Source: Polluticaenibacter yanchengensis
GTDB lineage: Bacteria; Bacteroidota; Bacteroidia; Chitinophagales; Chitinophagaceae
Direction of reading: 5' to 3'
NCBI GenBank assembly: GCA_027854065.1
Contig: JAQGEF010000001.1
Location: 124,001-188,000, forward strand
DNA: 64,000 nt
This document shows, piece by piece, positions 8,443 to 16,774 of this stretch (positions within the stretch are counted from its first letter, which is position 1; every line of letters starts with the position of its first letter). The position numbers and the translations under genes were made by a program. Under the pieces are notes generated by a model, which was not told the origin of the DNA, ran no database searches, and saw only the letters and a program-made list of their open reading frames with translations.

Positions 8443-9297
8443 ATGAAAAAAATTATTGACACACATGTACATATCTGGGATTTTAATGCAGCAGAATACA
8501 GCTGGTTAAAAAACGATACTTCTATTCTCAATAAAACATATACCATCAAAGATTTCCTGCCTGTGAAAGAAGCCGCTGAAATTGATTACGGTATATTGGT
8601 ACAGGCTGCCAATAATTTTGAAGATACGGATTATATGCTGCAGACAACGGCTGTAACACCCGGCATTTCTGGGGTTACCGGGTGGCTGCCGCTGGAAAGT
8701 CCTGATGCAACCGCAACAGCCTGGGAAAACAAGTACAGCCAGAATCCCTACTTTAAAGCAGTAAGGCACTTAATGCACGATGAACCTGCCAATGACTGGA
8801 TTTTACAGCCGGAAGTAGTGGAAAGCCTGAATTACCTGGCAAACAATAGCATTCCCTACGAAATTGTGGCTACCAAACCCGCACACATGTACAGCACATT
8901 AACGCTTATAGAAAAACTGCCGCACCTTAAAATTGTTCTGGACCATTTGAGCCAGCCACCTATGCAGGATGCAAGGGCATTTAATGAATGGCAGCATATT
9001 ATGAAAGCAGCCGCTTCACATAATAACATATATGCTAAAATATCCGGACTGGGTACCGCCAGTAAAAAGTTTGATAGCTGGAATGAGACCGATATTACGC
9101 CATGCATTGAAAATGCCATCAGTATTTTTGGTACTGAACGATGCTTTTTAGGCGGTGACTGGCCGGTATCTTTATTAGCAGGCAGCTACGAAACAACCTG
9201 GAAAAAATACCAGTCGGTATTAAATAGCCTTCAACTGTCAGAAGAAGCATTAGACAATATTTACTATAATAACGCAGCTGCGTTTTACAATCTTTAA
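8443..9297 (+). CDS. amidohydrolase family protein (COG3618, sugar-lactonase-like)
   Basis: A metal-dependent TIM-barrel hydrolase of the amidohydrolase 2 group, which includes L-fuconolactonase, L-rhamnono-lactonase and 2-pyrone-4,6-dicarboxylate hydrolase. The N terminus MKKIIDTHVHIWD carries the HxH metal motif. Other conserved points are VRHLMHDEP, LPHLKIVLDHLSQPP (second-half His), IYAKISGLG and the C-terminal FLGGDWPVS with the catalytic Asp of the family. Length 284 fits. Placed 6 nt before the RhaT-like symporter. Together with an oxidoreductase it suggests a lactone-opening step after sugar oxidation. The exact lactone cannot be told from sequence. Confidence 0.82.
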   Translation: MKKIIDTHVHIWDFNAAEYSWLKNDTSILNKTYTIKDFLPVKEAAEIDYGILVQAANNFEDTDYMLQTTAVTPGISGVTGWLPLESPDATATAWENKYSQNPYFKAVRHLMHDEPANDWILQPEVVESLNYLANNSIPYEIVATKPAHMYSTLTLIEKLPHLKIVLDHLSQPPMQDARAFNEWQHIMKAAASHNNIYAKISGLGTASKKFDSWNETDITPCIENAISIFGTERCFLGGDWPVSLLAGSYETTWKKYQSVLNSLQLSEEALDNIYYNNAAAFYNL

Positions 9298-9303
9298 TTA
9301 CCT

Positions 9304-10368
9304 ATGTTATCACCATTGTTAACCGGTATCGGGCTGCATGCGATTGGTGCCGGCTGTGCATCGTTGTGTTATGTGCCACAGAAAAAAGTAACCGGCTGGA
9401 GCTGGCAAACTTTCTGGCTGGCACAGGCAGCTGTTTGCTGGCTTTTATTACCAATCCTGGTTGCTTTTATTACTATTCCCGAACTAATGACCGTCATCCG
9501 GGAAGCACCCGATGCCGCCAAGCTCAACTCCTTTTTATTAGGCATGGCGTATGGTGTGGGCGGTACTGCATTTGGCATTGCTATCCGTTATGTAGGCTTT
9601 TCATTAACTTACGCTATATCTGTAGGTATTTCCTGTGTATTAGGCACATTATTGCCACCCATTATGGCTGGTACTTTTAAGGACCAGATGGCATTGGATG
9701 GCGCCAATATCATTATACTCGGCATACTGGCAGGTGTTATAGGCATTGCGGCATGTGGCATCGCCGGCAGATTAAAAGAAAAATACATCAACAAAAATAA
9801 CCCGGGCATCAAATCTGCTTTCAATGCCAGGATAGGCATCCCGCTTTGCTTACTTTCCGGCATATTAAGTGCGGTATATGGCATTTCTTTAGCACAGGGA
9901 CAACCTATTGCCGAAGTAGCCGCTAAATACGGTGCGGGCGACTACCAGGGCAATGTGATTTATATTTTCTCCAATACCGGTGCTTTTGTTACTACTGCCA
10001 TCTATTGTATCTATTTACACATAAAGAACAAAACTTTCGGTGAATACAGGAAGGTGCCGGGATTCTCCAAATCCCCGTTAGCACTCTATTTTTTAATGGC
10101 TGTTTTAACCGGTACATTATGGTACAGCCAGTTCTTTTTTTATGGTTTAGGGCATGTGAACCTGGAAAATTACCAGTTTACAAGTTGGGCCATACACATG
10201 GTAATGCTGGTGATATTCAGTACCTTTACCGGTATTGCGTTTAAAGAATGGCATAATGCCGGTTCCCCTGCCAAAAAAGTATTAATTCTTTCACTGGCAA
10301 TACTACTGTTAAGCGTATTCTTATTAACTTACGGCAACTATTTAGGCGGGCAGGCAGCTGCCCATTAA
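9304..10368 (+). CDS. RhaT-like sugar/H+ symporter
   Basis: An inner-membrane protein of 354 residues with about ten hydrophobic segments, beginning LLTGIGLHAIGAGCASLCYV and containing PQKKVTGWSWQTFWLAQA, GMAYGVGGTAFGIAIRYVG and SLTYAISVGISCVLGTLLPP. These are hallmarks of the L-rhamnose-proton symporter RhaT. In this cluster it would import the sugar that the downstream oxidoreductase and the amidohydrolase process. L-rhamnose or L-fucose are reasonable guesses, but no rhamnose isomerase, kinase or aldolase is present, so the sugar is uncertain. Confidence 0.8.
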   Translation: MLSPLLTGIGLHAIGAGCASLCYVPQKKVTGWSWQTFWLAQAAVCWLLLPILVAFITIPELMTVIREAPDAAKLNSFLLGMAYGVGGTAFGIAIRYVGFSLTYAISVGISCVLGTLLPPIMAGTFKDQMALDGANIIILGILAGVIGIAACGIAGRLKEKYINKNNPGIKSAFNARIGIPLCLLSGILSAVYGISLAQGQPIAEVAAKYGAGDYQGNVIYIFSNTGAFVTTAIYCIYLHIKNKTFGEYRKVPGFSKSPLALYFLMAVLTGTLWYSQFFFYGLGHVNLENYQFTSWAIHMVMLVIFSTFTGIAFKEWHNAGSPAKKVLILSLAILLLSVFLLTYGNYLGGQAAAH

Positions 10369-10395
10369 CGAAGAATCGAACGGTGAAGAAAGTTT

Positions 10396-11478
10396 ATGGA
10401 AAATAACAATTTCGTTGCATTGCCTTACGCTGTGGAAAATGGCCACGGCAAGCAAATTTTAATAATCGGTGCCGGCAGCATTGTTACCGATGCCCACTTA
10501 CCGGCCTACAAACTGGCCAATTTTAAAGTAGCGGCTATATTCGATATTCATTATGAAAAAGCGTTACAGGTAGCCGAACAATTTCAGATCCCTAAAGTTT
10601 GCCGGACCATTGAAGAATTAATTGCCTTACATACGCATACCTCAATTTTCGATATCGCAGTACCGGGAAACGCCATAGCAGGCATATTGGAAAAACTGCC
10701 TAACCGCTCCTATGCGCTCATTCAAAAACCAATGGGTGAAAACCTGCAGGAAGCAAAGGAAATACTACGTATCACGCAAACCAAATCCCTGGTTTGCGGC
10801 GTCAATTTTCAACTGCGTTATGCGCCGTATGTAGATTATGCGCGCAAGCTGATCAACAACAATATTATTGGCGATATCTGCAGTTTCAACATCAACATTG
10901 ATGTATATACGCCCTGGCATACCTGGAGTTTTTTAAACAATATTCCACGTGTGGAAATATTGTACCACAGCATACATTATGTGGACCTGATCCGTAGCTT
11001 TTTAGGAAATCCTACTAAAGCTTATGCCAAAAGTACCAAACACTTCTTAGCAGAACATCTTGCCTCCGTTCGCACCAATATGATCCTTGATTACGGCGAA
11101 TGGATTGCTGCCAATATTATTACCCAACATAGTAACCGCTACGGGCTGGACAAACAGGATGCTTCCATTACCATTGAAGGTACCAAAGGCATTATTAAAA
11201 TGCGTTTAGGCTCTTTGATGAATTATCCGGAAGGTGTTGCTGATAAATTTGAATACGCCATCTGGAAAGAAGACGGACCAATTGTGTGGCAGCAGGTAGA
11301 TATAGAAGGCAGCTGGTTTCCGCATGCGTTTATCGGCAGTATGTTGCAGCTAATGAAGACCATGAACAAAACAATTGAAAGGCCTAATAACAGCGTCCAG
11401 GATTGCATCTATACCATGGCTACTGTAGAAGCGGCCTATAAATCCAGCAACGAGGGTGGCAAACATTTAGAAATTTAA
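10396..11478 (+). CDS. Gfo/Idh/MocA family NAD(P)-dependent oxidoreductase
   Basis: N-terminal Rossmann domain with ILIIGAGSIVTDAHLPAYK (glycine-rich loop, residues about 21-39) and FKVAAIFDIHYEKALQVAEQF. The usual EKP motif appears as QKPMGENL, so Gln replaces the first Glu. The second domain has CGVNFQLRYAPYVDYARK and the conserved His in YHSIHYVDLIRSFLG. Family members oxidise or reduce sugars, inositols and related alcohols. Length 360 is normal. It is the last gene of the plus-strand cluster, 27 nt after the symporter, and is followed by a terminator. It is a likely dehydrogenase for the imported sugar. Confidence 0.85.
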   Translation: MENNNFVALPYAVENGHGKQILIIGAGSIVTDAHLPAYKLANFKVAAIFDIHYEKALQVAEQFQIPKVCRTIEELIALHTHTSIFDIAVPGNAIAGILEKLPNRSYALIQKPMGENLQEAKEILRITQTKSLVCGVNFQLRYAPYVDYARKLINNNIIGDICSFNINIDVYTPWHTWSFLNNIPRVEILYHSIHYVDLIRSFLGNPTKAYAKSTKHFLAEHLASVRTNMILDYGEWIAANIITQHSNRYGLDKQDASITIEGTKGIIKMRLGSLMNYPEGVADKFEYAIWKEDGPIVWQQVDIEGSWFPHAFIGSMLQLMKTMNKTIERPNNSVQDCIYTMATVEAAYKSSNEGGKHLEI

Positions 11479-11496
11479 ACTATTTTTTATAATCAG

Positions 11497-11522
11497 GGGC
11501 TATCAACAGTAGCCCTTTTTTC
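11497..11522 (+). terminator. terminator after the catabolic cluster
   Basis: GGGCTA (11497-11502) and TAGCCC (11510-11515) form a 6-bp stem with a 7-nt loop, followed by a run of six T. It closes the plus-strand cluster. Confidence 0.75.
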
Positions 11523-11531
11523 ATCTTCTGC

Positions 11532-11789
11532 CCGGGCTACTTTGGGCTCACTGCGTTCGGTACTTCGCTGCGCTCGCACCAGGCCCTCCGTATCCCGCAG
11601 CCATTGGCCATTTGTAATGCTATTTCACAATCATCCTGGTTTTAATCATGGCCCGATTAGAATACCACTGATTAAAGGCTGCGGGATATGCAGTGCAGCC
11701 GCCTTAGCGGCTGGTGCCCGGCACCGAGCGCAGCGAGCACGGAATAGCCCGGACTAAAGTTCAACAGTGTTTATAAAGCTGACAGCCCC
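11532..11789 (+). repeat. dispersed palindromic element, family 1, copy B (nested hairpins)
   Basis: Three nested pairs of arms are perfectly complementary: CCGGGCTA (11532-11539) with TAGCCCGG (11745-11752); TCGCTGCGCTCG (11565-11576) with CGAGCGCAGCGA (11725-11736); ATCCCGCAGCC (11592-11602) with GGCTGCGGGAT (11677-11687). The right end GCTGACAGCCCC matches the ends of copies A and C. The 71-residue open frame at 11542-11757 lies wholly inside and is not a gene. It fills most of the 383-nt gap before the next gene. Confidence 0.7.
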
Positions 11790-11861
11790 GCAAAAAAAAT
11801 AATACCCTCAGGCAGCATTATTCATATGCGGTGTATCTTTATCAATATAATTTATTGTTAT

Positions 11862-13622
11862 ATGAAAAAAGCATTTTCGCTCTTAAAACTATTTGTTGCT
11901 TTTGCAATATTGCAGCTTGCCTGTAAAAAAGAAAACTCCTTTGAAAATGGAAAACCCGGTTCCGGTGGGATCAGCATTGACCTGGGTAAAAAGATAAAAA
12001 CCAGTATTGTTGGTTTTGTAACAGATGAAAGCGGGAAACCTGTAAATGGTGCCAATGCCAGTGCCGGTGGCGTAAATACGACCACTGATGAATTTGGTTA
12101 TTTTAGCATTGAAGCATCTGTACCGGAAGTAGCGGGTGTGGTAAAAATTACAAAAACCGGCTACTTTAATGGTATAAGAACTTTTGTACCAACGAATAAA
12201 GCAGAGAGTTTCGTTCGCATTCAACTATTGACAAATACAAAAACCGGCAGTTTTAATGCGCCGGATGGCGGTACAGTTACAACTACGGATAACCTTACTC
12301 TCACTTTCCCGGCAAATGCTATTGTTACTGAAGCTACTGGTGCAGCCTATACCGGTACTGTAAATGTTGCTGCAAAATGGCTGAATCCGTCTGACCGGAA
12401 AACGCTGGCATTGACAATGCCGGGTGACCTGAGAGCACTAAATCAAAGTGGCAACATGCAGGGCCTGGAATCTTTTGGGATGGCTGCCGTGGAACTGAGA
12501 GGCGCCGCCGGTGAAAAACTGCAAATAGCAAAAGAAAAAGTGGTAGATATGACATTTCCGATACCTGCTTCCATGCAGGCAAATGCCCCTGAAACCATTG
12601 ATTTCTGGAGTTTTGATGAAGAAAAGGGCCTTTGGATCTATGAAACTGTTGCCACTAAAAATGGCAACACTTATGTTGGAAAAGCATCTCATTTCTCTTA
12701 CTGGAACTGTGATGTTCCTTATGACCTGGTAAAATTAAAAGTTAAGATTGTAAATAATAAACAATTACCACTATCCAATATTGCCACCAGGATTTCAGTA
12801 ACCAGTAATGAAAACAGGTATGCTTATGGTTATACGGACAGTTTGGGTATCTGTACAGGCTATGTGCCAAAAAATGCAAGCCTGAAATTTGAAATATTAT
12901 CATCCTGCAATGATGTCATTTACAGTGAAAACGTTACAACTACTAGCCAGGATATTGATCTTGGCACTAAGGTTATAACTAAAAATGACAATATTGCCAC
13001 CATAAAAGGCAGTGCTCTCAATTGCAGCAATACTCCTTTGCAGAACGGTATAATACATTTTATACTCAATGGTAACCGGTACCGGGCCGAAGTAAAAAAT
13101 GGCACATTCAGTAAATCAATTATTATTTGCAGCAATACCAACCTTAATATGGATTATATAGTAGTGGACCTGGACAATAATATGCAAAGCAATACCGCCA
13201 GCGCCGTGCTGGTAAGTGGTGAAAACGATTTAGGAACAGTGAACACCTGCGCAGTATCTGCCGCCGAGTTTATCAATTATACTATCAACGGAGTAGATTA
13301 TAATATTGCAGCTAGCGATAGCATTAATGCGGCTTTAAGAACTGATGTAACATCTATAAATGCGTCAAAAAACAATACCTACTTCAACTTTAATTTTGAT
13401 GGCGGTACCACCATTGGTAGCAACCACAATTTAAAGTATATTAACACCAATCAACCTATCCAGTTCGGTACCGATGTGATCAATCCTGCAGTACCTGTAA
13501 CCATTACTGAATACGGTGCACCGTTAACCGGGTTTATAGCAGGCAGCTTTAGCGGTACTATCAAGAACCCGAACAACCAAACTATTACTGTCAATTGTAC
13601 TTTTAGAATCAGAAGAAATTAA
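11862..13622 (+). CDS. lipoprotein with carboxypeptidase-regulatory-like domain
   Basis: A cell-envelope lipoprotein of unknown role. I take the ATG at 11862 (MKKAFSLLKLF...) rather than an upstream in-frame ATG at 11826, because it gives a clean lipoprotein signal ending ILQLAC, with the Cys as lipid site. Residues about 45-105 form a CarboxypepD_reg-like beta-sandwich (SIVGFVTDESGKPVNGANAS, then DEFGYFSIEA). Residues about 120-165 (FNAPDGGTVTTTDNLTLTFP) resemble the start of a ZU5-like domain. The rest is Thr/Asn-rich beta structure. Such proteins are common on the surface of Bacteroidota. A terminator follows; no operon partner. Confidence 0.75.
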   Translation: MKKAFSLLKLFVAFAILQLACKKENSFENGKPGSGGISIDLGKKIKTSIVGFVTDESGKPVNGANASAGGVNTTTDEFGYFSIEASVPEVAGVVKITKTGYFNGIRTFVPTNKAESFVRIQLLTNTKTGSFNAPDGGTVTTTDNLTLTFPANAIVTEATGAAYTGTVNVAAKWLNPSDRKTLALTMPGDLRALNQSGNMQGLESFGMAAVELRGAAGEKLQIAKEKVVDMTFPIPASMQANAPETIDFWSFDEEKGLWIYETVATKNGNTYVGKASHFSYWNCDVPYDLVKLKVKIVNNKQLPLSNIATRISVTSNENRYAYGYTDSLGICTGYVPKNASLKFEILSSCNDVIYSENVTTTSQDIDLGTKVITKNDNIATIKGSALNCSNTPLQNGIIHFILNGNRYRAEVKNGTFSKSIIICSNTNLNMDYIVVDLDNNMQSNTASAVLVSGENDLGTVNTCAVSAAEFINYTINGVDYNIAASDSINAALRTDVTSINASKNNTYFNFNFDGGTTIGSNHNLKYINTNQPIQFGTDVINPAVPVTITEYGAPLTGFIAGSFSGTIKNPNNQTITVNCTFRIRRN

Positions 13623-13648
13623 AAATACCGGTACTTATTAAAACTGAA

Positions 13649-13681
13649 AGCCGTTAGTGTAAAATCTAATGGCTTTTTTAT
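13649..13681 (+). terminator. rho-independent terminator
   Basis: AGCCGTTAG (13649-13657) pairs with CTAATGGCT (13666-13674) with one G-T pair, followed by a T run. It ends the lipoprotein gene 20 nt before the phosphatase start. Confidence 0.75.
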
Positions 13682-13700
13682 TATATTGTGCTGGCAATAT

Positions 13701-14438
13701 ATGAGTACTTACGCAATTGGAGATATACACGGAGGATTAAAGGCTTTAGAGGAAGTGTTGTTACTGGCACCGATTTCTAAAGAAGATACCCTTATTTTTT
13801 TAGGTGATTACGTTGATGGGTGGAGCCAGTCTGCCCAGGTCGTATCATTTTTAATGGATCTTTCCAGGCAATACCATTGTATTTTTATTAAAGGCAACCA
13901 CGATAACTGGTGTGAAGACTGGTTGAGGAACGGCAAGCCAAATGATTCCTGGTTAAGGCATGGTGGCATTTCTGCTATGGCGAGTTACCATGATTACAGT
14001 GAACAGGAAAAAATGGCACACTTACATTGGTTTGAAGCGCTAAGACTGTTTTACATTGATGATAAGAAGCGATTATTCATCCATGCAGGTTTTACCTCCA
14101 TCCACGGCCCTGAACATGAGTTTAAGCACCCGGTTTTCAGCTGGGACAGAACACTTTGGGAAGTAGCCCTTACCATGGACAAAAGAATAAAAAAGGATTC
14201 ACTGTTGTATCCCAAAAGATTAAAGCTTTTCGAGGAAATATTTATAGGCCATACACCTACACTGTACTATAATTCATCCCTGCCGCTGAATGGTTGCAAT
14301 GTATGGAATATAGATACCGGCGCTGCATTTACCGGCCCGCTGACTATTATGAACGTTGATACCAAAGAATATTGGCAGACAGAGCCCGTGTACAAGTTGT
14401 ATCCTAATGAACTGGGACGTAATAAAGCAAAAAGCTAA
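13701..14438 (+). CDS. metallophosphoesterase, PPP-type serine/threonine phosphatase
   Basis: A PPP-superfamily phosphatase with two-metal active site. Motifs in order: YAIGDIHGG (GDxHG, residues about 4-12), FLGDYVDGW (GDxxDG), FIKGNHDNW (GNHD), FIHAGF and FIGHTPT, all expected metal or phosphate ligands. I chose ATG 13701; the frame is open 15 nt further to a TTG, but family proteins start just before this first beta strand. Length 245. It is convergent with the alkyltransferase-like gene (5 nt between stops). Close to bacterial PrpA/PrpE-type phosphatases, which act on phosphoproteins or small phosphate esters; substrate unknown. Confidence 0.85.
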   Translation: MSTYAIGDIHGGLKALEEVLLLAPISKEDTLIFLGDYVDGWSQSAQVVSFLMDLSRQYHCIFIKGNHDNWCEDWLRNGKPNDSWLRHGGISAMASYHDYSEQEKMAHLHWFEALRLFYIDDKKRLFIHAGFTSIHGPEHEFKHPVFSWDRTLWEVALTMDKRIKKDSLLYPKRLKLFEEIFIGHTPTLYYNSSLPLNGCNVWNIDTGAAFTGPLTIMNVDTKEYWQTEPVYKLYPNELGRNKAKS

Positions 14439-14443
14439 TAAAG

Positions 14444-14776
14444 TTATATTTCAAGTTCTGTAACCGGGTCCCAGATTAAAGCTTTAAAATCTTTTACCTG
14501 GTTGTTGTTGATAATTTCAACACCTTCGGCTTCCAGCAATCGTTTCATGGTATCACCACCAAAGTGCGCAGCAGCAGTCAGCAGGCCCTGCCGGTTTACA
14601 ACACGGTGAGCCGGCACACTATTATCAGCAGGTACTGCATTAAGCGCCCACCCTACCATCCGGCTGCTCATACCGGTACCTAAATATTTAGCAATGGCAC
14701 CGTAATTAGTCACTCTTCCCCGCGGAATCAGTTTTACGACCTCCCAAACATCCTGAAAAAAACTATATTCTTTCAT
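14444..14776 (-). CDS. alkyltransferase-like protein (ATL), MGMT family without active Cys
   Basis: A 110-residue protein with only the DNA-binding domain of O6-alkylguanine-DNA alkyltransferase. It shows IPRGRVTNYGAIAKYLG (helix-turn-helix region) and GWALNAV. The active-site PCHR motif reads PAHR, with Ala56 where the methyl-accepting Cys should be, so it cannot repair DNA by itself. ATL proteins bind O6-alkylguanine and pass it to nucleotide excision repair. Its start overlaps the DUF5522 gene end by 14 nt, so it is the last gene of a trmB-DUF5522-ATL operon. Confidence 0.88.
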   Translation of the reverse strand: MKEYSFFQDVWEVVKLIPRGRVTNYGAIAKYLGTGMSSRMVGWALNAVPADNSVPAHRVVNRQGLLTAAAHFGGDTMKRLLEAEGVEIINNNQVKDFKALIWDPVTELEI

Positions 14777-14960
14777 CGTTTTGCTTTTGCTGAATGATCA
14801 GCGCCTGCCGGCGTGCTTCATCCTTTACATTTATATATGAAAAAGGGCAATGCCTGCACCCATTGCCACAACATCGCCCTGTTTCTTTTAAATATTTGGC
14901 AGTCAGGGTCATTAAACCCTGCTCGTTAAAATAAAAATCAACGTTCTCTACCAATTTCAT
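14763..14960 (-). CDS. small DUF5522-type cysteine-rich protein
   Basis: A 65-residue protein with FNEQGLMTLTAKYLKETGRC followed by CCGNGCRHCPF. The four-Cys cluster CCGNGCRHC suggests a bound metal. This pattern is that of DUF5522, a small family known mainly from Bacteroidota and some eukaryotes, with no firm function. It overlaps trmB by 23 nt at its start and the ATL gene by 14 nt at its end, so translation is probably coupled. The real start may be the first Met (MKLVENVDF). Confidence 0.8.
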   Translation of the reverse strand: MKLVENVDFYFNEQGLMTLTAKYLKETGRCCGNGCRHCPFSYINVKDEARRQALIIQQKQNDERI

Positions 14961-15651
14961 TTTCTTCTACAATTTGCTTTAGTATTTCATCTTTTGCTTC
15001 GTCAAGCACTGCAGGCAAACGAAACTTTAAAAAATAGATTTTACCGCTTTGTGCTATATCCAAACCTTCGTAATGTGTTTTTATATTCAACAACTCCGTT
15101 TCAGTCGCCTGTGCATAAACATCATCATAGTCCTTTAATATGGTACAGCCGTAAAGCTCTATCACCCTTTTTGTAAAGTTATACAATAAAGTGGAATCAG
15201 TTTTAAGATGAATATGACCATCAGTTTTCAGGAAAGTCTGGTATTTTCTTAAAAAAGCTGGATGAGTAAGACGTTTACGATATTTCCCTTTTCTCAATTG
15301 GGGATCCGGAAATGTCAGCCAGATATCAGATACTTCTCCCGGGTTAAAATAGGTAGTGATCCGGTCGATCTGCGTGCGGAGGAACCCGACATTTTTAAGC
15401 CCCTGTTCCAATGCTTTCTTTGCACCAATATATATACGGTTCCCTTTTACATCTACCCCTAAATAGTTGTTTCCAGGATACATCTGCCCCAAACCCACGG
15501 CATACTCCCCTTTTCCACATGCCAGCTCTAGCACCAAAGGCTGATCATTACCGAAAAAACCAGCCCATTGGCCCGGCATATTTTCCGGGTTTTCCAACAC
15601 ATGCTCGTATGTTTTAATGGCAGCGAAACGTACCAGTTTTTTTTGTCCCAT
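14938..15651 (-). CDS. trmB: tRNA (guanine-N7-)-methyltransferase TrmB
   Basis: Methylates G46 in the variable loop of tRNA with S-adenosylmethionine. The SAM-binding motif is VLELACGKGEYAVGLG (about residues 40-55), followed by NYLGVDVKGNRIYIGAKKA, the family-typical DIWLTFPDPQLRKGKYRKRL and HIHLKTDSTLLYNF. Length 237 is normal for Bacteroidota TrmB. It is the first gene of a three-gene operon with DUF5522 and ATL. A TACCTTTG promoter box lies 27 nt before the start codon. Confidence 0.93.
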   Translation of the reverse strand: MGQKKLVRFAAIKTYEHVLENPENMPGQWAGFFGNDQPLVLELACGKGEYAVGLGQMYPGNNYLGVDVKGNRIYIGAKKALEQGLKNVGFLRTQIDRITTYFNPGEVSDIWLTFPDPQLRKGKYRKRLTHPAFLRKYQTFLKTDGHIHLKTDSTLLYNFTKRVIELYGCTILKDYDDVYAQATETELLNIKTHYEGLDIAQSGKIYFLKFRLPAVLDEAKDEILKQIVEENEIGRER

Positions 15652-15677
15652 GTAATAAAATAAAAATAATAAGAGCG

Positions 15678-15685
15678 CAAAGGTA
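15678..15685 (-). promoter_or_regulatory. -7 promoter box of the trmB operon
   Basis: On the minus strand this reads TACCTTTG, a match to the Bacteroidota TAnnTTTG -7 consensus, 27 nt before the trmB start. No clear -33 TTTG was found. Confidence 0.45.
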
Positions 15686-15857
15686 AGGATTGACCGGTAT
15701 TGAAATAATGTTACAATAACTGTTTAATAAAAATGAATTACAGTAAAAAAGACCTCTATTTTATAATATCCATATTGTATTTAATGTATTTTATAGACTT
15801 TATTAACAATTATCAAATTAAGAATCCCTATTTTCGTTGTTTAAATTATTTTTTATT

Positions 15858-16067
15858 ATGGATAGATCTAAAATGTTAACTGCCTATTGCTTGAAAACAA
15901 AGGAGAAAAACGTGCCGATGGAAAATGCAGTTATTACTCGTACAGCAAAAGGTGGATATATTGCACAAGGATTTGATAGCAACGGTAATAAAATGACTTC
16001 AATTTTAGGTGAAGCCAAAGCTTTACAAGCCGTTAAAGATGGTGTTGCTAAAAAAGGCTGGGAATAA
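15858..16067 (+). CDS. small protein resembling DUF5679, without its cysteines
   Basis: A 69-residue protein starting at ATG 15858 (MDRSKMLTAYCLKTKEKNVP); a TTG 21 nt upstream is in frame but less likely. The line AYCLKTKEKNVPMENAVI, then NGNKMTSILG follows the shape of DUF5679 zinc-ribbon proteins (YCvkCKaKr... CGtKm), but only one of the usual Cys remains. The C-terminal helix AKALQAVKDGVAKKGWE is Lys/Ala-rich. It stands alone between trmB (divergent) and a terminator. Function unknown; could be a degenerate zinc ribbon or an unrelated small protein. Confidence 0.6.
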   Translation: MDRSKMLTAYCLKTKEKNVPMENAVITRTAKGGYIAQGFDSNGNKMTSILGEAKALQAVKDGVAKKGWE

Positions 16068-16103
16068 TTTCCACTAAATAGTTGTAATGATATACTATTT
16101 TAT

Positions 16104-16141
16104 AAAGCACAATCAATAGAAATATTGGTTGTGCTTTTTTA
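16104..16141 (+). terminator. rho-independent terminator
   Basis: AAAGCACAA (16104-16112) pairs with TTGTGCTTT (16129-16137), then T run. It closes the small gene at 15858. Confidence 0.8.
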
Positions 16142-16174
16142 TTTCTAATATTGCATTCATCAACTTTTTTCACT

Positions 16175-16765
16175 TTGGCGTTTCAGTGTTATATTATAAA
16201 CAAACCTTTCCAGGTATTAACGGCTTTTACATCTGCCGATGGTAAAAAGCATTTGGGAGATCTGTTTAAAGTACCTAAAGATGTTTATCCCGTTGGCAGG
16301 TTAGATTACGACAGCGAGGGTTTGCTGATCTTAACCAATGATAAACAACTCACTAACCGGTTGCTGAATCCCGAATTTGCACATAAACGCAGTTATTGGG
16401 TGCAGGTAGAAGGCGACATTACCGAAGAAGCAATTGCTAAGTTAAGCACAGGCATTGAAATTAATGTCAACGGTATTCCTCATAACACCCAACCGGCAAA
16501 AGCAGTAAAATTAAAAACGGCACCGGATATTCCGGAACGAAATCCCCCGGTAAGGTTTAGAGAAAATATCCCTACCAGCTGGCTCAGCCTTACCCTTACA
16601 GAAGGTAAAAACAGGCAGGTCAGGCGCATGACTGCCGCTGTTGGCTTTCCTACTTTAAGATTAATCCGGTATAAAATAGAACAATTAACGATCAGTGCGT
16701 TAAAACCGGGAGAAATATCAGAGATCAGCAGAAATCAATTGTATAAAAAACTTGGTATATCCTAA
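16175..16765 (+). CDS. 23S/16S rRNA pseudouridine synthase, RluE/RsuA family
   Basis: Isomerises a uridine in rRNA. The catalytic motif is VGRLDYDSEGLLILTND, with the Asp of GRLDYD as the active residue. Also typical are NKPFQVLTAFT near the N terminus, RSYWVQVEGDI and LTEGKNRQVRRMTAAVGFPT. There is no S4 domain, so it is closest to RluE (U2457 of 23S rRNA). There is no ATG at the front; in-frame TTG codons at 16151 and 16175 are candidates, and 16175 (LAFQCYIINKPF) agrees best with family length. It is followed 9 nt later by the rfbD gene. Confidence 0.85.
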   Translation: MAFQCYIINKPFQVLTAFTSADGKKHLGDLFKVPKDVYPVGRLDYDSEGLLILTNDKQLTNRLLNPEFAHKRSYWVQVEGDITEEAIAKLSTGIEINVNGIPHNTQPAKAVKLKTAPDIPERNPPVRFRENIPTSWLSLTLTEGKNRQVRRMTAAVGFPTLRLIRYKIEQLTISALKPGEISEISRNQLYKKLGIS

Positions 16766-16774
16766 TCAGAATCA

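Noticed and set aside
11542..11757. 71-codon open frame
   Set aside because: Lies entirely within the palindromic element copy B; composition reflects the hairpin arms.
14444..14776. Functional O6-methylguanine methyltransferase
   Set aside because: The acceptor Cys of PCHR is Ala (PAHR), so it is an alkyltransferase-like protein.
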